From Pogonophryne albipinna (taxonomy: Eukaryota; Chordata; Actinopteri; Perciformes; Artedidraconidae), in NCBI GenBank assembly GCA_028583405.1, contig JAPTMU010000113.1, positions 227,501 through 291,500 of the forward strand: DNA of 64,000 nucleotides, read 5' to 3'. Under the pieces are notes generated by a model. That model did no database searches and had not been told where the DNA came from. It saw only the letters and a program-made list of their open reading frames with translations. Position 1 is the first letter of the stretch. Every line of letters starts with the position of its first letter. Shown here piece by piece: positions 48,340-61,000 of this stretch. The position numbers were made by a program, and so were the translations under genes.

Positions 48340-51336
48340 CTAACTATAAGCTTTATCAAAAAGGAAGGTCTTAAGCGCACTCTTAAAAACGGATAGGGTG
48401 TCTGCCGCCCGAACACAAACTGGAAGCTGATTCCACAAATGTGGAGCTTGATAAGAAAAGGCTCTGGCTCCCATTGTACTTTTAGAGACTCTAGGAACAA
48501 CCAACAACCCTGCATTCTTGGAACGCAATGCCCTAGTAGGACAGTAGGGTATAATGAGTTCTTTAAGGTAAGATGGCGCCTGCCCATTAAGGGCTTTGTA
48601 GGCGAGAAGAAGAATTTTAAATTCTATCCTGTGTTCTATAGGGAGCCAGTGTAAGGCAGCCAGAACAGGAGTAATGTGGTCCCTTTTCCTAACTCTGGTT
48701 AGTACACGAGCTGCAGCATTTTGAATCAGCTGAAGCGACTTGACTGACTTCTTGGTACACCCTGATAATAAAGAGTTACAATAATCCAGCCTTGAAGTAA
48801 CAAATGCATGGACTAGTTTCTCTGCATCGTTTTGAGGCAAGATATGCCTGATTTTTGCAATGTTACGTAGATGGAAGTAGGCGGTCCTTGAAATTGATTT
48901 TATGTGGGCGTTAAAGGATAAATCCTGATCAAATATAACACCAAGATTCCTTACAGTCTCACTGGAGGCCAAATTAATGCCATCCATAGTTAGTATATCT
49001 TTAGATAATTTGTTTCGTAGATTCTTCGGGCCAAGTACAATAACTTCAGTTTTGGTCGTGTTTAACATCAAAAAGTTTAAGGTCATCCACGTTTTTAAGT
49101 CCTTGAGGCAGTCTTGAATTTTATTTAGATGATTAATTTCATCAGGCTTGATTGATAAATATAGTTGAGTATCATCTGCATAACAATGAAAATTTACAGA
49201 ATGATTCCTTATAATATTGCCTAACGGAAGCATATATAATGTGAACAAAATAGGTCCGAGCACTGAGCCCTGTGGCACTCCATGGCTAACTTTGGTTTGC
49301 GTGGAAGATTCATCATTGACACGTACAAACTGAGAGCGTTCAGATAGATAGGACCTAAACCAGCCTAAAGCAGTTCCCTGTATGCCAACTAAGTGCTCTA
49401 GTCTTTGCAATAAGATATCATGATCGATAGTATCAAATGCAGCACTGAGATCGAGCAAAACAAGAATAGAGACAAGTCCCTTGTCTGAGGCTATTAGAAT
49501 GTCATTTGTGACTTTAACCAGAGCTGTCTCTGTGCTATGATGTGTTCTAAAGCCAGACTGAAAATCTTCAAATAAATCATTGTTTTTTAAGTAATCACAC
49601 AACTGTTTTGCGACCGCTTTCTCAAGAATTTTTGAGAGGAACGGAAGATTAGAAATAGGTCTATAATTGGCTAAAACCTCTGGATCGAGGTTGTGCTTTT
49701 TAAGAAGCGGTTTTATCACTGCTACTTTGAATGATTGTGGAACATAGCCTGATAATAAAGACATATTCATAATATTTAATAAAGAAGTGCCAATTAATGG
49801 AAAAACTTCCTTCAACAGCTTAGTTGGAATTGGGTCTAACATACACGTTGATGGTTTAGAAGAGAGAATCATTGAATTTAATTGTTCAAGGTTAATGGCT
49901 GAAAAGCATTCTAGTTTATCTAGTGTAATATTAGAACTTACGTTTCCGGGAGCTGTTGATAACACTATACTGGTCAAAGGCAAGAGGTCATTAATTTTGT
50001 TTCTAAGAGTAACAATTTTATCGTTAAAAAAGCACATAAAATCATTACTACTGAGTGCTATGGGAATAGAAGGCTCAATCGAGCTATGGCTCTCTGTCAG
50101 CCTGGCTACAGTGCTGAAAAGAAATCTTGCATTATTCTTATTCTCATCTATTAATGAAGAGTAGTAGGCTGCTCTCGCTTTACGCAGTGCTTTCTTATAT
50201 TCATTGAGAGTAATATGCCAAATTAAACGAGATTCTTCAAGTTTAGTGGAACGCCATATCCTTTCAAGTTGTCTCGACTTTTGCTTTATTTTGCGGGTTC
50301 CGGCATTATGCCATGGAGCTAATCTATGTTGTTTTATTTTCTTCTTTTTCAAAGGAGCAACAGAGTCTAATTTTATTCGCAGCGCATCTGTAGCACTATC
50401 AACAACATGATCAATTTGGGGTGGTGTACATTTTGTATAAGCTTCCTCCCTTACATGCAGACATGCTATCGAGTTAAATATTGGTGGAATCTCTTCCTTA
50501 AATTTGGCTATAGCACTAACAGATAGGTTTCTGCTGCAGGAGCTTTTGACTAATGCTTTGTAGTCTAGTAACAGTACTTCAAAAGTTACTAAGAAATGGT
50601 CAGATAAAGCAGGATTATGCGGTTCGACTAATAGTTGCTCAATTTCAATACCATAAGTCAGAACAAGGTCGAGAGTGTGATTATAGCAGTGGGTTGGTTT
50701 ATTTACACTCTGACAGAAACCAACAGAATCTAATATAGAGTTAAATGCAACAGTAAGGCTATTTTTATCATCGTCAACATGAATATTAAAGTCACCTACG
50801 ATAATTACTTTATCTGTTTTAAGAACCAAAGTTGATAAAAACTCAGAGAATTCTGATAAGAATTCTGAATAAGGACCTGGTGCACGGTACACTGTAACAA
50901 ATAAGATTGGCTGCAAAGTTTTCCAGGTCGGATGCGTAAGACTAAAAACGAGACTTTCAAAGGAGGTATAATTTAATTTTGGTTTAGTATTGATAAGTAA
51001 ACTTGAGTCAAAGATTGCTGCAACTCCACCTCCTCGGCCCACGCCTCGGGCAATATGAGTATTGATATGGCTGGGTGGAGTGGCCTCATTTATGCTGACA
51101 TATTCTTCATGTCTCAACCAAGTTTCAGTGAGACAGCATATATCAATATTATAATCTGATATTAAATCATTTACCAATATTGCTTTAGATGCTAGAGATC
51201 TTATGTTTAAGAGACCACATTTAATATTCCTGTTTTGTTGCACTGTAGTAGTTGTTACATTTACTTTTATTAGGTTATTATGTATGACACCTCTATTAGG
51301 TTTTACCTTTAATTGTCCTTGGGCAGACACACACAC
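48340..51336 (-). CDS. LINE ORF2: APE endonuclease plus reverse transcriptase
   Basis: 998 codons without interruption. The endonuclease opens with [10 protein letters not shown] near residue 42. It continues with LTETWL near 74, [10 protein letters not shown] from 181 and SDHFLV from about 245, giving the catalytic Asp/His set of APE-type nucleases. The reverse transcriptase has [36 protein letters not shown] and the catalytic YADD at residues 719-722. The C-terminus holds an [10 protein letters not shown] segment, [13 protein letters not shown] and [18 protein letters not shown]. Together these mediate target-primed reverse transcription. Clade placement between L2 and Rex1 would need a tree. 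The intact frame suggests a fairly young insertion, but ORF1 looks broken, so autonomous activity is doubtful. Confidence 0.92.
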   Translation of the reverse strand: MCVSAQGQLKVKPNRGVIHNNLIKVNVTTTTVQQNRNIKCGLLNIRSLASKAILVNDLISDYNIDICCLTETWLRHEEYVSINEATPPSHINTHIARGVGRGGGVAAIFDSSLLINTKPKLNYTSFESLVFSLTHPTWKTLQPILFVTVYRAPGPYSEFLSEFSEFLSTLVLKTDKVIIVGDFNIHVDDDKNSLTVAFNSILDSVGFCQSVNKPTHCYNHTLDLVLTYGIEIEQLLVEPHNPALSDHFLVTFEVLLLDYKALVKSSCSRNLSVSAIAKFKEEIPPIFNSIACLHVREEAYTKCTPPQIDHVVDSATDALRIKLDSVAPLKKKKIKQHRLAPWHNAGTRKIKQKSRQLERIWRSTKLEESRLIWHITLNEYKKALRKARAAYYSSLIDENKNNARFLFSTVARLTESHSSIEPSIPIALSSNDFMCFFNDKIVTLRNKINDLLPLTSIVLSTAPGNVSSNITLDKLECFSAINLEQLNSMILSSKPSTCMLDPIPTKLLKEVFPLIGTSLLNIMNMSLLSGYVPQSFKVAVIKPLLKKHNLDPEVLANYRPISNLPFLSKILEKAVAKQLCDYLKNNDLFEDFQSGFRTHHSTETALVKVTNDILIASDKGLVSILVLLDLSAAFDTIDHDILLQRLEHLVGIQGTALGWFRSYLSERSQFVRVNDESSTQTKVSHGVPQGSVLGPILFTLYMLPLGNIIRNHSVNFHCYADDTQLYLSIKPDEINHLNKIQDCLKDLKTWMTLNFLMLNTTKTEVIVLGPKNLRNKLSKDILTMDGINLASSETVRNLGVIFDQDLSFNAHIKSISRTAYFHLRNIAKIRHILPQNDAEKLVHAFVTSRLDYCNSLLSGCTKKSVKSLQLIQNAAARVLTRVRKRDHITPVLAALHWLPIEHRIEFKILLLAYKALNGQAPSYLKELIIPYCPTRALRSKNAGLLVVPRVSKSTMGARAFSYQAPHLWNQLPVCVRAADTLSVFKSALKTFLFDKAYS

Positions 51337-51450
51337 CGCTAATATTGGGTATTTTATTGGGTTCGGGATTCCTATGGATGACTGCCTAGGAGAGAGCGCA
51401 GAGAAGCGTGTAAGACTGCGACTCCGCCTCCTGGTCTCAACTCCAGTTTG

Positions 51451-51702
51451 TCATGGATTAAGTCCACAAAGCCCTGAAATGTTTGCCGAAATGAGATCTG
51501 CACCTTCCAAAGTAGGATGAATGCCGTCTCTCTTAATCAGACCAGGTTTTCCCCAGAAGGCTGTCCAATTATTTACGAAGCCCACATTGTTTGCTGGGCA
51601 CCACCAAGACAACCAGCGCTGAAATGATGACATGCGGCTATACATGTCATCATTGATCAGATTGGGGAGGTCACACTGGTCACACATCATTAACCGTCCC
51701 AT
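51451..51702 (-). pseudogene. LINE ORF1 C-terminal esterase-like remnant
   Basis: Translation has [12 protein letters not shown], then [19 protein letters not shown]. The RDGIHP...G block is the catalytic-His end of the SGNH esterase domain found in ORF1 proteins of CR1/L2-group LINEs. It lies just upstream of ORF2 on the same strand. Upstream in-frame coding is interrupted: an adjacent frame reads LLNGTVNDV and then a stop, consistent with a small frameshift or 5' truncation. Confidence 0.7.
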
Positions 51703-51800
51703 TCAGAAGGACCGGGGTCAACACATTACGTCCAGAGACCTTTCAGGAGAGCAGTGGAGTCTCAGCGGCCTGAAATGGCCTCGGTTATTCCAGGTAATCC

Positions 51801-52214
51801 GTGCATTACACCGTCAGGAAACAGGAAGTCTGCATTTTATCAGCTGAAAAATAAGATGTTTTTCTAAAGTGGTACTTTTGTTTGTTTACTTGTTTCTTTG
51901 GACAGTTCTTTGTGGTTCTAAAAGGCTTTACGTGGTGTTTTTACTCACAGATTGTGTTTGTTTATGAGAGGATGAGACCTTTGAGGATCATTTGGCCTCT
52001 GGTTAACACCTCCTGCATACTGGGATCTTACATTAACACCGGGGGAAACACTGGTTGTCAACGTGTATCTGCTTTATTCTATATATGTACCAGTTTTTCA
52101 CAGGAGGAGACTTAAAGAGGACATGTTCTGTTCATCTTCAGGTCCATTTTAGTATTTTGTGCACTGACTGTGACATGATTCTGGAAGGAACACAGGAATG
52201 TTAGCCTTTGCAGA
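51801..52214. other. no feature recognised
   Basis: Unique sequence upstream of the LINE 5' end. Nothing recognised. Confidence 0.4.
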
Positions 52215-52217
52215 CCA

Positions 52218-52884
52218 TTAGGCGCGTTCACACCGTAGTACTTTTACCCATACGTTTAGTTCCGATAGTGCCTGGAATGTTGCGTTCACACCGGAGTACT
52301 TTTAGTTCCGATAGTGCCTGGAATGTTGCGTTCACACCAAAAAGAGAACTTAGTTCCGAGAACTTTTACCCCCATGTTTAGTGCCTGCTAGAGAGGTGGT
52401 AATATCCTGGGGAGAAAAAAGTAACCAAATTGACTGGGTGCATTGCAGACCACGCCCCATAAAACTCTGAAACGTTTTGTGAAGCCGCCATTGTTTTTGC
52501 TGGCATTAGCATTAGCATTAGCCCAGCGCAGAAACGCAGAGAGACTAATTTATGGCAACACAAAAAAAACATTGGAGCGGTGGAGATGAGGAGGTGTCGG
52601 CGTTCTGGCGATTTACTCGGAAGGCTTCAGTAGAAGCTGCTGGGAGTCCCAGCAGCTTCTACTGAAGCCAGTCCCCAACTCCGGGGACTCCAGGTGGCAG
52701 TATACGCCGTGAAGTGGTTTGCGGCCTGCCAGTAAACCCAAAGCAGAAGAAGAAGAAGTGACGTCAGCGGCTTCATTTGCCTAATCCTCCCCCAGGGAAC
52801 TTATTCCGGTGTGAACGCGATCTGTACTTAGTTCCATAAGTGCTGGGGCACTAAGTATGGCAAAGTACTTGGTGTGAAAGGTCC
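52218..52884. mobile_element. MITE with GTTCACACC ends and internal palindrome
   Basis: Left end GGCGCGTTCACACC with a following AGTACTTTTA block, mirrored on the right by AAAGTACTTGGTGTGAA. The left side has a roughly 58-bp internal tandem duplication (GTTCACACCGGAGTACTTTT...). A palindrome at 52623-52669 has 23-bp perfect arms. Target duplication is not clear. Confidence 0.6.
52623..52669. repeat. near-perfect 47-bp palindrome
   Basis: Arms 52623-52645 and 52647-52669 are exact reverse complements around one central G. Such a short-spaced palindrome extrudes readily as a cruciform. Confidence 0.95.
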
Positions 52885-53700
52885 ATACATTTTTTGAAAA
52901 TGTTCATTATTTTGGCTCTGTAAACCACCACAATGGACTTGATACACTCACCATTTGCTTAAAAGTGCAGACTTTCAGCTGTAATTTGAGTGTATTTTCA
53001 TCTAAATCAGGTGAATTATGTAGGAATTATGACACATTTTATAAACGGTATCTTCAGGGTAACCCTAACCCTATTTTAAAGGGACAAAAGGTTATTGGAC
53101 AAAGTAACATAATCTTAAATCAAAGTTCCTGTACATGCATAACAACTTAAATAACACACTACAGGAGAGGGGAAACCTCAAAAAGCACAAGACATAAAAT
53201 ATCCCCTTTAACTAATTCCTTGACTAATGCAATGACAAACTCCCATGATCAGCGATTAGTCTTTTGTTATTGTTATTTAAAAGCCATTAGTGGTGGAAAA
53301 CTACATAATGTGCGATCAATCCTGAGCTTTATGAACATGTTCTCAAGGTGAGCATGACTCAGCACCTTCACCCTGATTTACAAACTGATCTCAGCGTTTG
53401 ATACGCAGATTTGATGCCGGTGTGGTTTCTGCAACATGAATACAAAACTCACTGACAGTTTACCTAGCAGTGCATTTCAGTGTAAACAGCTGTTGTCATC
53501 TGTCAGTGAGTTTAGGTCTGACAGATGACTCAGGGGAAGTTTGCCTGCGTATCCCCACAACAAGATGAGGGATGGGGAATGTGCATGGCCGGAAATAAAA
53601 AGCAGGTGAAGTTTGATACCAGAAATATGTTAGAAAACGTCAGGATCATTCCTGGCTGCTTTTGGACACAAGGACTTTTTCTGTTGCTGCTTTTTGTGGA
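52885..53700. other. no gene recognised
   Basis: Unique sequence. A TAACCCTAACCCTA motif near 53059 is too short to call a telomeric tract. Confidence 0.4.
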
Positions 53701-53702
53701 TG

Positions 53703-53850
53703 TTTTAAGATAAGATAAGATAAGATAAGATAAGAGGTACTTTATTGATCCCACATTTGGAAATGTTTGTGTCCCAGCAGCATAAAAACAAAACAAGGCA
53801 TTGCATATATGTAGAAAAATCAATATTAGAAACAAATTAAACATCTCAAA
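53703..53850 (-). mobile_element. retroposon 3' end with (GATAA)n tail
   Basis: Five-base repeats AAGATAAGATAAGATAAG lead into AGGTACTTTATTGATCCC, the reversed end of a fish LINE/SINE 3' UTR (sense: GGGATCAATAAAGTACCT). Only the 3' end is recognisable. Confidence 0.6.
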
Positions 53851-54003
53851 ATAGAATTAAAACAGCAAAATCTTTAAACTATGACAATAAAACACCATTG
53901 AAGGGCTTCACACACAATATAAACAGGATATGATTTACATTAAGTGTGTTAAATTAAATATAAATGTGAAATGTACAGTGTGGCGAGTTATCCGGTAGTT
54001 ATC

Positions 54004-55283
54004 TGGTAGGGTGGTGGTTGTAAAGTCGATAGGGACTTGGCTTGGCAACTGGAAGGTCACCAGATCAAGTCCCGGAAAGACCAAGGCTGCGTTCCAATAG
54101 TCCATTTATCTTAGGAACCTTCCTAACGGAGTGAAATGACCCGGAAGTCCCTCAGTGGCAGCCATGATAAGTGCCGTTCCAATTCTCTAGATGAAAGGAA
54201 AGGAGGTTTCAAACTTCCTTTATAACCTCCTTTAGCTTAGGAACCACTGGACCTCCCTTGACGAAAGGAGAGGAGAAAATGCTGCCCCACAATGCATTGC
54301 AGCCGCAGCATTTGCCGTCACACAACAGTCGGCCGTTCACGGAAACAACCGATTATGATGGAGAAATGATATCATGAAAGTTACGGTGCTTATTAAGCAT
54401 TTTAAAACGTATGTGGTAAGTTGCCAAAGTGCTTTGTTCTGAACGTTCATCAGTATTATAATCAAAGAGAGAAATATGAACGTTAGTTTTTACTGAAATG
54501 ATCAAATAAAGTCAACATCTCACAGTCTTTACTGAGCTGTGTGGAGTTTGTTCAACTTTTAAAAGATGTTTGAATGGTGATATACACAGAGATAGATGTT
54601 AAGGACTAACGTTTATAATAAAAACATCTGTATTGATTTATCTTTTCATCAATCATACGTATTGGGATCATTAGTATTAATGTGGACCGGAGGGAGAGGG
54701 GGACGAGCAGAAGTTTCACTTTCCTTTTTTATTTCAATTCCAGCTTTGGTCCTGAAGAATCTGTTTCTCTGTTGTCCCCGTTCATAAAGCCTAAAGCAAC
54801 AGCATCAGAGCACGGTGCAGAGTCTCTAGATGAGTTTACAGAAGTCCCTCCTTCTTATTGAACATCCATGTTGTAGTCCGCTGTATAGAAAACTGTAGTT
54901 TCCATAGTTTCCCCACAGCAGCAGACGCACATTCAGGACGTCCGCTGGCGCATCATAAACACGTCGGATAGTGAAAGTGCAGTCGATTCTCTAAAGTACC
55001 GCAGTCTCTTCTCCTAAGTCCTTTTGAATTCTCCTATCCACTATTCCTTAACCCCGTGACGTTTCACTCAGAGGTCAAGGAATAGGAGATAGGGTTAGAA
55101 CTTAGGAGCTGATTTTTGGATTATTGGAACGCAACCCAAGTACCGAGGTGTCCCTGAGCAAGGCACCGTTCCCTACACTGCTCCCCGGGCGCCGTTCAAA
55201 ATGGCAGCACACTGCTCCTAACACTAGGATGGGTCAAATGCAGAGAAACAATTTCCCCACGAGGGATTAATAAAGTATATCAA
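54004..55283 (+). mobile_element. tRNA-type SINE split by a MITE
   Basis: The left part (54004-54085) has a TGGCTTGGCAACTGG block and CACCAGATCAAGTCCC, which resembles a pol III B-box. The right part (55136-55283) continues with TACCGAGGTGTCCCTGAGCA, GCTCCCCGGGCGCCG and an AATAAAGTATATCA tail. Together they form a fish SINE interrupted by the element at 54086-55135. The tRNA-like head is too degraded to be a tRNA gene. Confidence 0.75.
54086..55135. mobile_element. MITE inserted in SINE
   Basis: Ends GCTGCGTTCCAATA and TATTGGAACGCAAC are inverted with one mismatch, and CCAAG flanks both sides (54081-54085 and 55136-55140). Internal subterminal blocks rich in CCTAA/TTAGGA repeat in both orientations. 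About 1,050 bp with no transposase motif seen. Confidence 0.75.
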
Positions 55284-56160
55284 AAATCAAAACAAAAAAT
55301 ATCCAAAGAGAAGCTATGTATCAGTGAGTTATTGCAGTGTTTTTGTATTTCATTCAAGCCAGATTCTTCTTCTTCTCTTGTATGTTTTTCCCATTGCAGC
55401 CCAAGTTACACATAGTCTAGCTTTCAAAATGTCACGTTAATGGACATACAGTATCAGCGTGCATTATCTAGAATCAGAGGTAGAAACATTGTGCAAAGAA
55501 GGGAAGGTTTGATGCTAAAAAACCAAGAGAAAATCTGAGTTTAAACCGAGTTAATGATGGATAGGTGTGTGTAATGCATGTTTGTATGAGTTGTTGTCTG
55601 TGTAATGGTACACTGTTGATGATAGTAAGTGCTTCTCTCGTGTATTCTGCAGCATGTGGTGTCATATCTGTCTATTTTCTGTGTATTCTCTGTGTATTTT
55701 ATATCCATTATGTTGCAAGCCTCGTTTCCTTAACTGCAGCCTTTGGGCCGATTACAGAACTGCATTTTCATCTCTGTTTTGGGAAGTAGAAATGTGCAAA
55801 AATTGATGTCTGGAGGCACATCGAGCCACGCTGCGTTTCAGACTAATTCAGTTCATATCACTGCTGGAGGTTAAAAGCTCTGAGAAACTGGGGGACATAT
55901 TGGCTTTTACCCCGTGAGTTTATGACGCTAAGAGAAGGTTGATTGGGTTAAATGAGCTTGACATTACAATTATAGCGAGAGCAAGCTTTAATAGGCTTCA
56001 ATTAACTGTGTAAACAATCGCTTGCATGAACCTCTATCACAAACAAAATATCCGGTGAATTTAGTAAATGTCAGATCCTCACCTCTTCCTAGTGTTTCAT
56101 TGGTGGCTAATCATCAATAAGTAAGATCTGTAGCCATGTAAAACGACTAAACATTATCAC
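55284..56160. other. no gene recognised
   Basis: Unique sequence; nothing recognised. Confidence 0.4.
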
Positions 56161-56162
56161 GC

Positions 56163-56750
56163 CCAACATTAGCCACCTTTAGCTTAGCGGTGGTGACGTG
56201 AAGTCATGTGACTGTGCTGTAGTTCCTTTATAGCCCAACATTAGCCTCCTTTAGCTTAGCGGTGGTGACGTGAAGTCATGTGACCGTGCTGTAGTTCCTT
56301 TATAGCCCAACATTAGCCACCTTTAGCTTAGCGGTGGTGACGTGAAGTCATGTGACCGTGCTGTAGTTCCTTTATAGCCCAACATTAGCCTCCTTTAGCT
56401 TAGCGGTGGTGACGTGAAGTCATGTGACCGTGCTGTAGTTCCTTTGTAGCCCAACATTAGCCGCCTTTAGCTTAGCGGTGGTGACGTGAAGTCATGTGAC
56501 CGTGCTGTAGTTCCTTTATAGCCCAACATTAGCCACCTTTAGCTTAGCGGTGGTGACGTGAAGTCAAGTGACCGTGCTGTAGTTCCTTTATAGCCCAACA
56601 TTAGCCTCCTTTAGCTTAGCGGTGGTGACGTGAAGTCATGTGACTGTGCTGTAGTTCCTTTATAGCCCAACATTAGCCTCCTTTAGCTTAGCAGTGGTGA
56701 CGTGAAGTCATGTGACCGTGCTGTAGTTCCTTTGTAGCCCAACATTAGCT
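56163..56750 (+). repeat. 72-bp minisatellite, array 3 (about 8 copies)
   Basis: Same unit and orientation as array 1 at 5908-6766. One TTTGTAGCCC variant occurs at two positions, 288 bp apart. Confidence 0.97.
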
Positions 56751-58005
56751 TTTTACTTGGTACAGTACAGCGTTCTCAACAAATGATGGCTACAAATAGG
56801 GAATAAAGAGTGTGTTGCAATCCACCATAAGGCTAATAAAAAGGGAGTTATGCAAGCTCTTTTTTTCTACACCAAACCAACTGAAGCTCACTTTGAAACC
56901 AGATTGGGTTTCATACCTTTTTGCTGCGTCTCTCTTGAACCATTTAACATTATGAAGCTTCTCTTTCCGAGGTGAGGTAAAGATAACAGAGCCTAATTGG
57001 AACAAAACTCCACATTGACCCTTCAGTCGGTGCTGAAACAGAAACATGTCGCTCAGAGGAAAATCTCAGTCACTCAAAGAGCGCTCGTCACTGCAAAGAA
57101 AATAATCTTCTGGGACTGGAAAAACACAAGTCAGGTAGAAGAGAGCCACAGTTAGGAGGAGGGGAACCTAAACACCACGTCAAACCCTGAGTGGCAGCTG
57201 TATACATCTACAAAGGTGTGTGTTTCCACATTTGAAACGTTAAAAGGCTATAAATGATGTTTCATTTATTGATCCTGGAGTTTGGAGGAATGCTTGAAAT
57301 TCATTTGTAGATTATTACCTACAGGTGTCACGTTGAATAGGTTCCATTTTGGTTTATTTTTATGTCCTATGACAAAAACGTGGGAGAAAGCTTATTCACT
57401 GCTTTCCTGTCCTTTGTCAAACTTCTCAACCAAATGCTACCAGATTTAGATTTACTGCCGAGCTTTCGAGCGTAATAATCCAATATTTTCAGGCTTTACT
57501 GATGTTTTTGTGTTGTTCCAGCCATCAGGAGAATCCAACATGACCCGGACAACTATTTTGACACATTCTCCTCTGTTTACGACGCCGAAGAGCCGCGTTA
57601 GATTCCTGTTTCGGACATAATGCATAATAGCGGGCTTGTGTTCGCCTGCTGGGAGGAAACGCTGGAGTCCAGACAGCTATTGTCTGCAATTAGGGATTCC
57701 CACTGAGGCCTTCAGGCGCAGCCACATGGGTTTTAATAAGAGACAATGCAAAATGACAAGCTTTCTATGTTTACTACACTGTTAAGCACTACATTATCTG
57801 AAGAGAACATGTTTGGGTAGGAACAGAGGATTAAAGGGTGAGAACTTGTGATTTGATTGGACAACCATCAACAAAAATGTTGATTAGTAAGAAAAATGAA
57901 GCTGGTAACAAATTATTTAAAGAGGCCCTATTACCTTTGTATCTGCTCTTTAGTGTGTTTTATGTAAAAGGTTTGCAAAGGTTAAAATGCCAAAGTGTAC
58001 GTGTC
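56751..58005. other. no gene recognised
   Basis: Unique sequence. Just before the next array, TTAAAGAGGCCCTATTACCT resembles a fish dispersed repeat, but no element boundary could be set. Confidence 0.4.
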
Positions 58006-58007
58006 CC

Positions 58008-61000
58008 AGTAGAGACACTACATCCTGATATACACCTGAACATCAGTAGGAAAGGACTCTTTAAAGTAGAGACACTACATCCTGATATACACCTGAACAT
58101 CAGCAGGAGAGGACTCTTTAAAGTAGAGACACTACATCCTGATATACTCCTGAACATCAGCAGGAGAGGACTCTTTAAAGTAGAGACACTACATCCTGAT
58201 ATACTCCTGAACATCAGTAGGAGAGGACTCTTTAAAGTAGAGACACTACATCCTGATATACTCCTGAACATCAGCAGGAGAGGACTCTTTAAAGTAGAGA
58301 CACTACATCCTGATATACACCTGGACATCAGCAGGAGAGGACTCTTTAAAGTAGAGACACTACATCCTGATATACTCCTGAACATCAGCAGGAGAGGACT
58401 CTTTAAAGTAGAGACACTACATCCTGATATACTCCTGAACATCAGTAGGAGAGGACTCTTTAAAGTAGAGACACTACATCCTGATATACTCCTGAACATC
58501 AGCAGGAGAGGACTCTTTAAAGTAGAGACACTACATCCTGATATACTCCTGAACATCAGTAGGAAAGGACTCTTTAAAGTAGAGACACTACATCCTGATA
58601 TACACCTGAACATCAGCAGGAGAGGACTCTTTAAAGTAGAGACACTACATCCTGATATACTCCTGAACATCAGTAGGAAAGGACTCTTTAAAGTAGAGAC
58701 ACTACATACTGATATACACCTGAACATCAGCAGGAGAGGACTCTTTAAAGTAGAGACACTACATCCTGATATACTCCTGAACATCAGCAGGAGAGGACTC
58801 TTTAAAGTAGAGACACTACATACTGATATACACCTGAACATCAGCAGGAGAGGACTCTTTAAAGTAGAGACACTTACATACTGATATACACCTGAACATC
58901 AGCAAGAGAGGACTCTTTAAAGTAGAGACACTACATACTGATATACACCTGATCATCAGCAGGAGAGGACTCTTTAAAGTAGAGACACTACATACTGATA
59001 TACACCTGAACATCAGCAGGAGAGGACTCTTTAAAGTAGAGACACTACATACTGATATACACCTGAACATCAGCAGGACAGGACTCTTTAAAGTAGAGAC
59101 ACTACATACTGATATACACCTGAACATCAGCAGGAGAGGACTCTTTAAAGTAGAGACACTTACATACTGATATACACCTGAACATCAGCAGGAGAGGACT
59201 CTTTAAAGTAGAGACACTACATACTGATATACACCTGATCATCTGCAGGAGTGGACTCTTTAAAGTAGAGACACTACATACTGATATACACCTGAACATC
59301 AGCAGGAGAGAACTCTTTAAAGTAGAGACACTACATACTGATATCCACCTGAACATCAGCAGGAGAGGACTCTTTAAAGTAGAGACACTACATACTGATA
59401 TACACCTGAACATCAGCAGGAGAAGACTCTTTAAAGTAGAGACACTACATACTGATATACACCTGGACATCAGCAGGAGAGGACTCTTTAAAGTAGAGAC
59501 CCTACATACTGATATCCACCTGAACATCAGCAGGAGAGGACTCTTTAAAGTAGAGACACTACATACTGATATACACCTGAACATCAGCAGGAGAGGACTC
59601 TTTAAAGTAGAGACACTACATCCTGATATACTCCTGAACATCAGCAGGAGAGGACTCTTTAAAGTAGAAACACTACATCCTGATATACTCCTGAACATCA
59701 GCAGGAGAGGACTCTTTAAAGTAGAGACACTACATCCTGATATACTCCTGAACATCAGCAGGAGAGGACTCTTTAAAGTAGAGACACTACATACTGATAT
59801 ACACCTGAACATCAGCAGGAGAGGACTCTTTAAAGTAGAGACACTTACATACTGATATACACCTGAACATCAGCAAGAGAGGACTCTTTAAAGTAGAGAC
59901 ACTACATACTGATATACACCTTATCATCAGCAGGAGAGGACTCTTTAAAGTAGAGACACTACATACTGATATACACCTGAACATCAGCAGGAGAGGACTC
60001 TTTAAAGTAGAGACACTACATACTGATATACACCTGAACATCAGCAGGACAGGACTCTTTAAAGTAGAGACACTACATACTGATATACACCTGAACATCA
60101 GCAGGAGAGGACTCTTTAAAGTAGAGACACTTACATACTGATATACACCTGAACATCAGCAGGAGAGGACTCTTTAAAGTAGAGACACTACATACTGATA
60201 TACACCTGATCATCTGCAGGAGTGGACTCTTTAAAGTAGAGACACTACATACTGATATACACCTGAACATCAGCAGGAGAGAACTCTTTAAAGTAGAGAC
60301 ACTACATACTGATATCCACCTGAACATCAGCAGGAGAGGACTCTTTAAAGTAGAGACACTACATACTGATATACACCTGAACATCAGCAGGAGAAGACTC
60401 TTTAGAGTAGAGACACTACATACTGATATACACCTGGACATCAGCAGGAGAGGACTCTTTAAAGTAGAGACACTACATACTGATATCCACCTGAACATCA
60501 GCAGGAGAGGACTCTTTAAAGTAGAGACACTACATACTGATATACACCTGAACATCAGCAGGAGAGGACTCTTTAAAGTAGAGACACTACATACTGATAT
60601 ACACCTGGACATCAGCAGGAGAGGACTCTTTAAAGTAGAGACACTACATACTGATATACTCCTGAACATCAGCAGGAGAGGACTCTTTAAAGTAGAGACA
60701 CTACATACTGATATCCACCTGAACATCAGCGAGAGAGGACTCTTTAAAGTAGAGACACTACATACTGATATACACCTGAACATCAGCAGGAGAGAACTCT
60801 TTAAAGTAGAGACACTACATACTGATATACACCTGAACATCAGCAGGAGAGGACTCTTTAAAGTAGAGACACTACATACTGATATACACCTGAACATCAG
60901 CAGGAGAGGACTCTTTAAAGTAGAGACACTACATACTGATATACACCTGAACATCAGCAGGAGAGGACTCTTTAAAGTAGAGACACTACATACTGATATA

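Larger units (their letters stand above)
47743..51800 (-). mobile_element. near-full-length CR1/L2-group LINE
   Basis: Reads on the minus strand. It has an ORF1 remnant with an esterase-like end (about 51702-51451), a complete-looking ORF2 (51336-48340), about 600 bp of 3' UTR and a terminal (ATTG)n tail at 47762-47743. The 5' boundary is uncertain; recognisable ORF1 fades at about 51710-51800. Truncated relatives of its 3' UTR lie at 8066-8446 and 29083-29815. The single 15-bp VNTR unit at about 47852-47867 is the unexpanded form. Confidence 0.87.

Noticed and set aside
54004..54085. tRNA gene
   Set aside because: There is a B-box-like block, but no cloverleaf can be drawn and it continues into a SINE body and tail.
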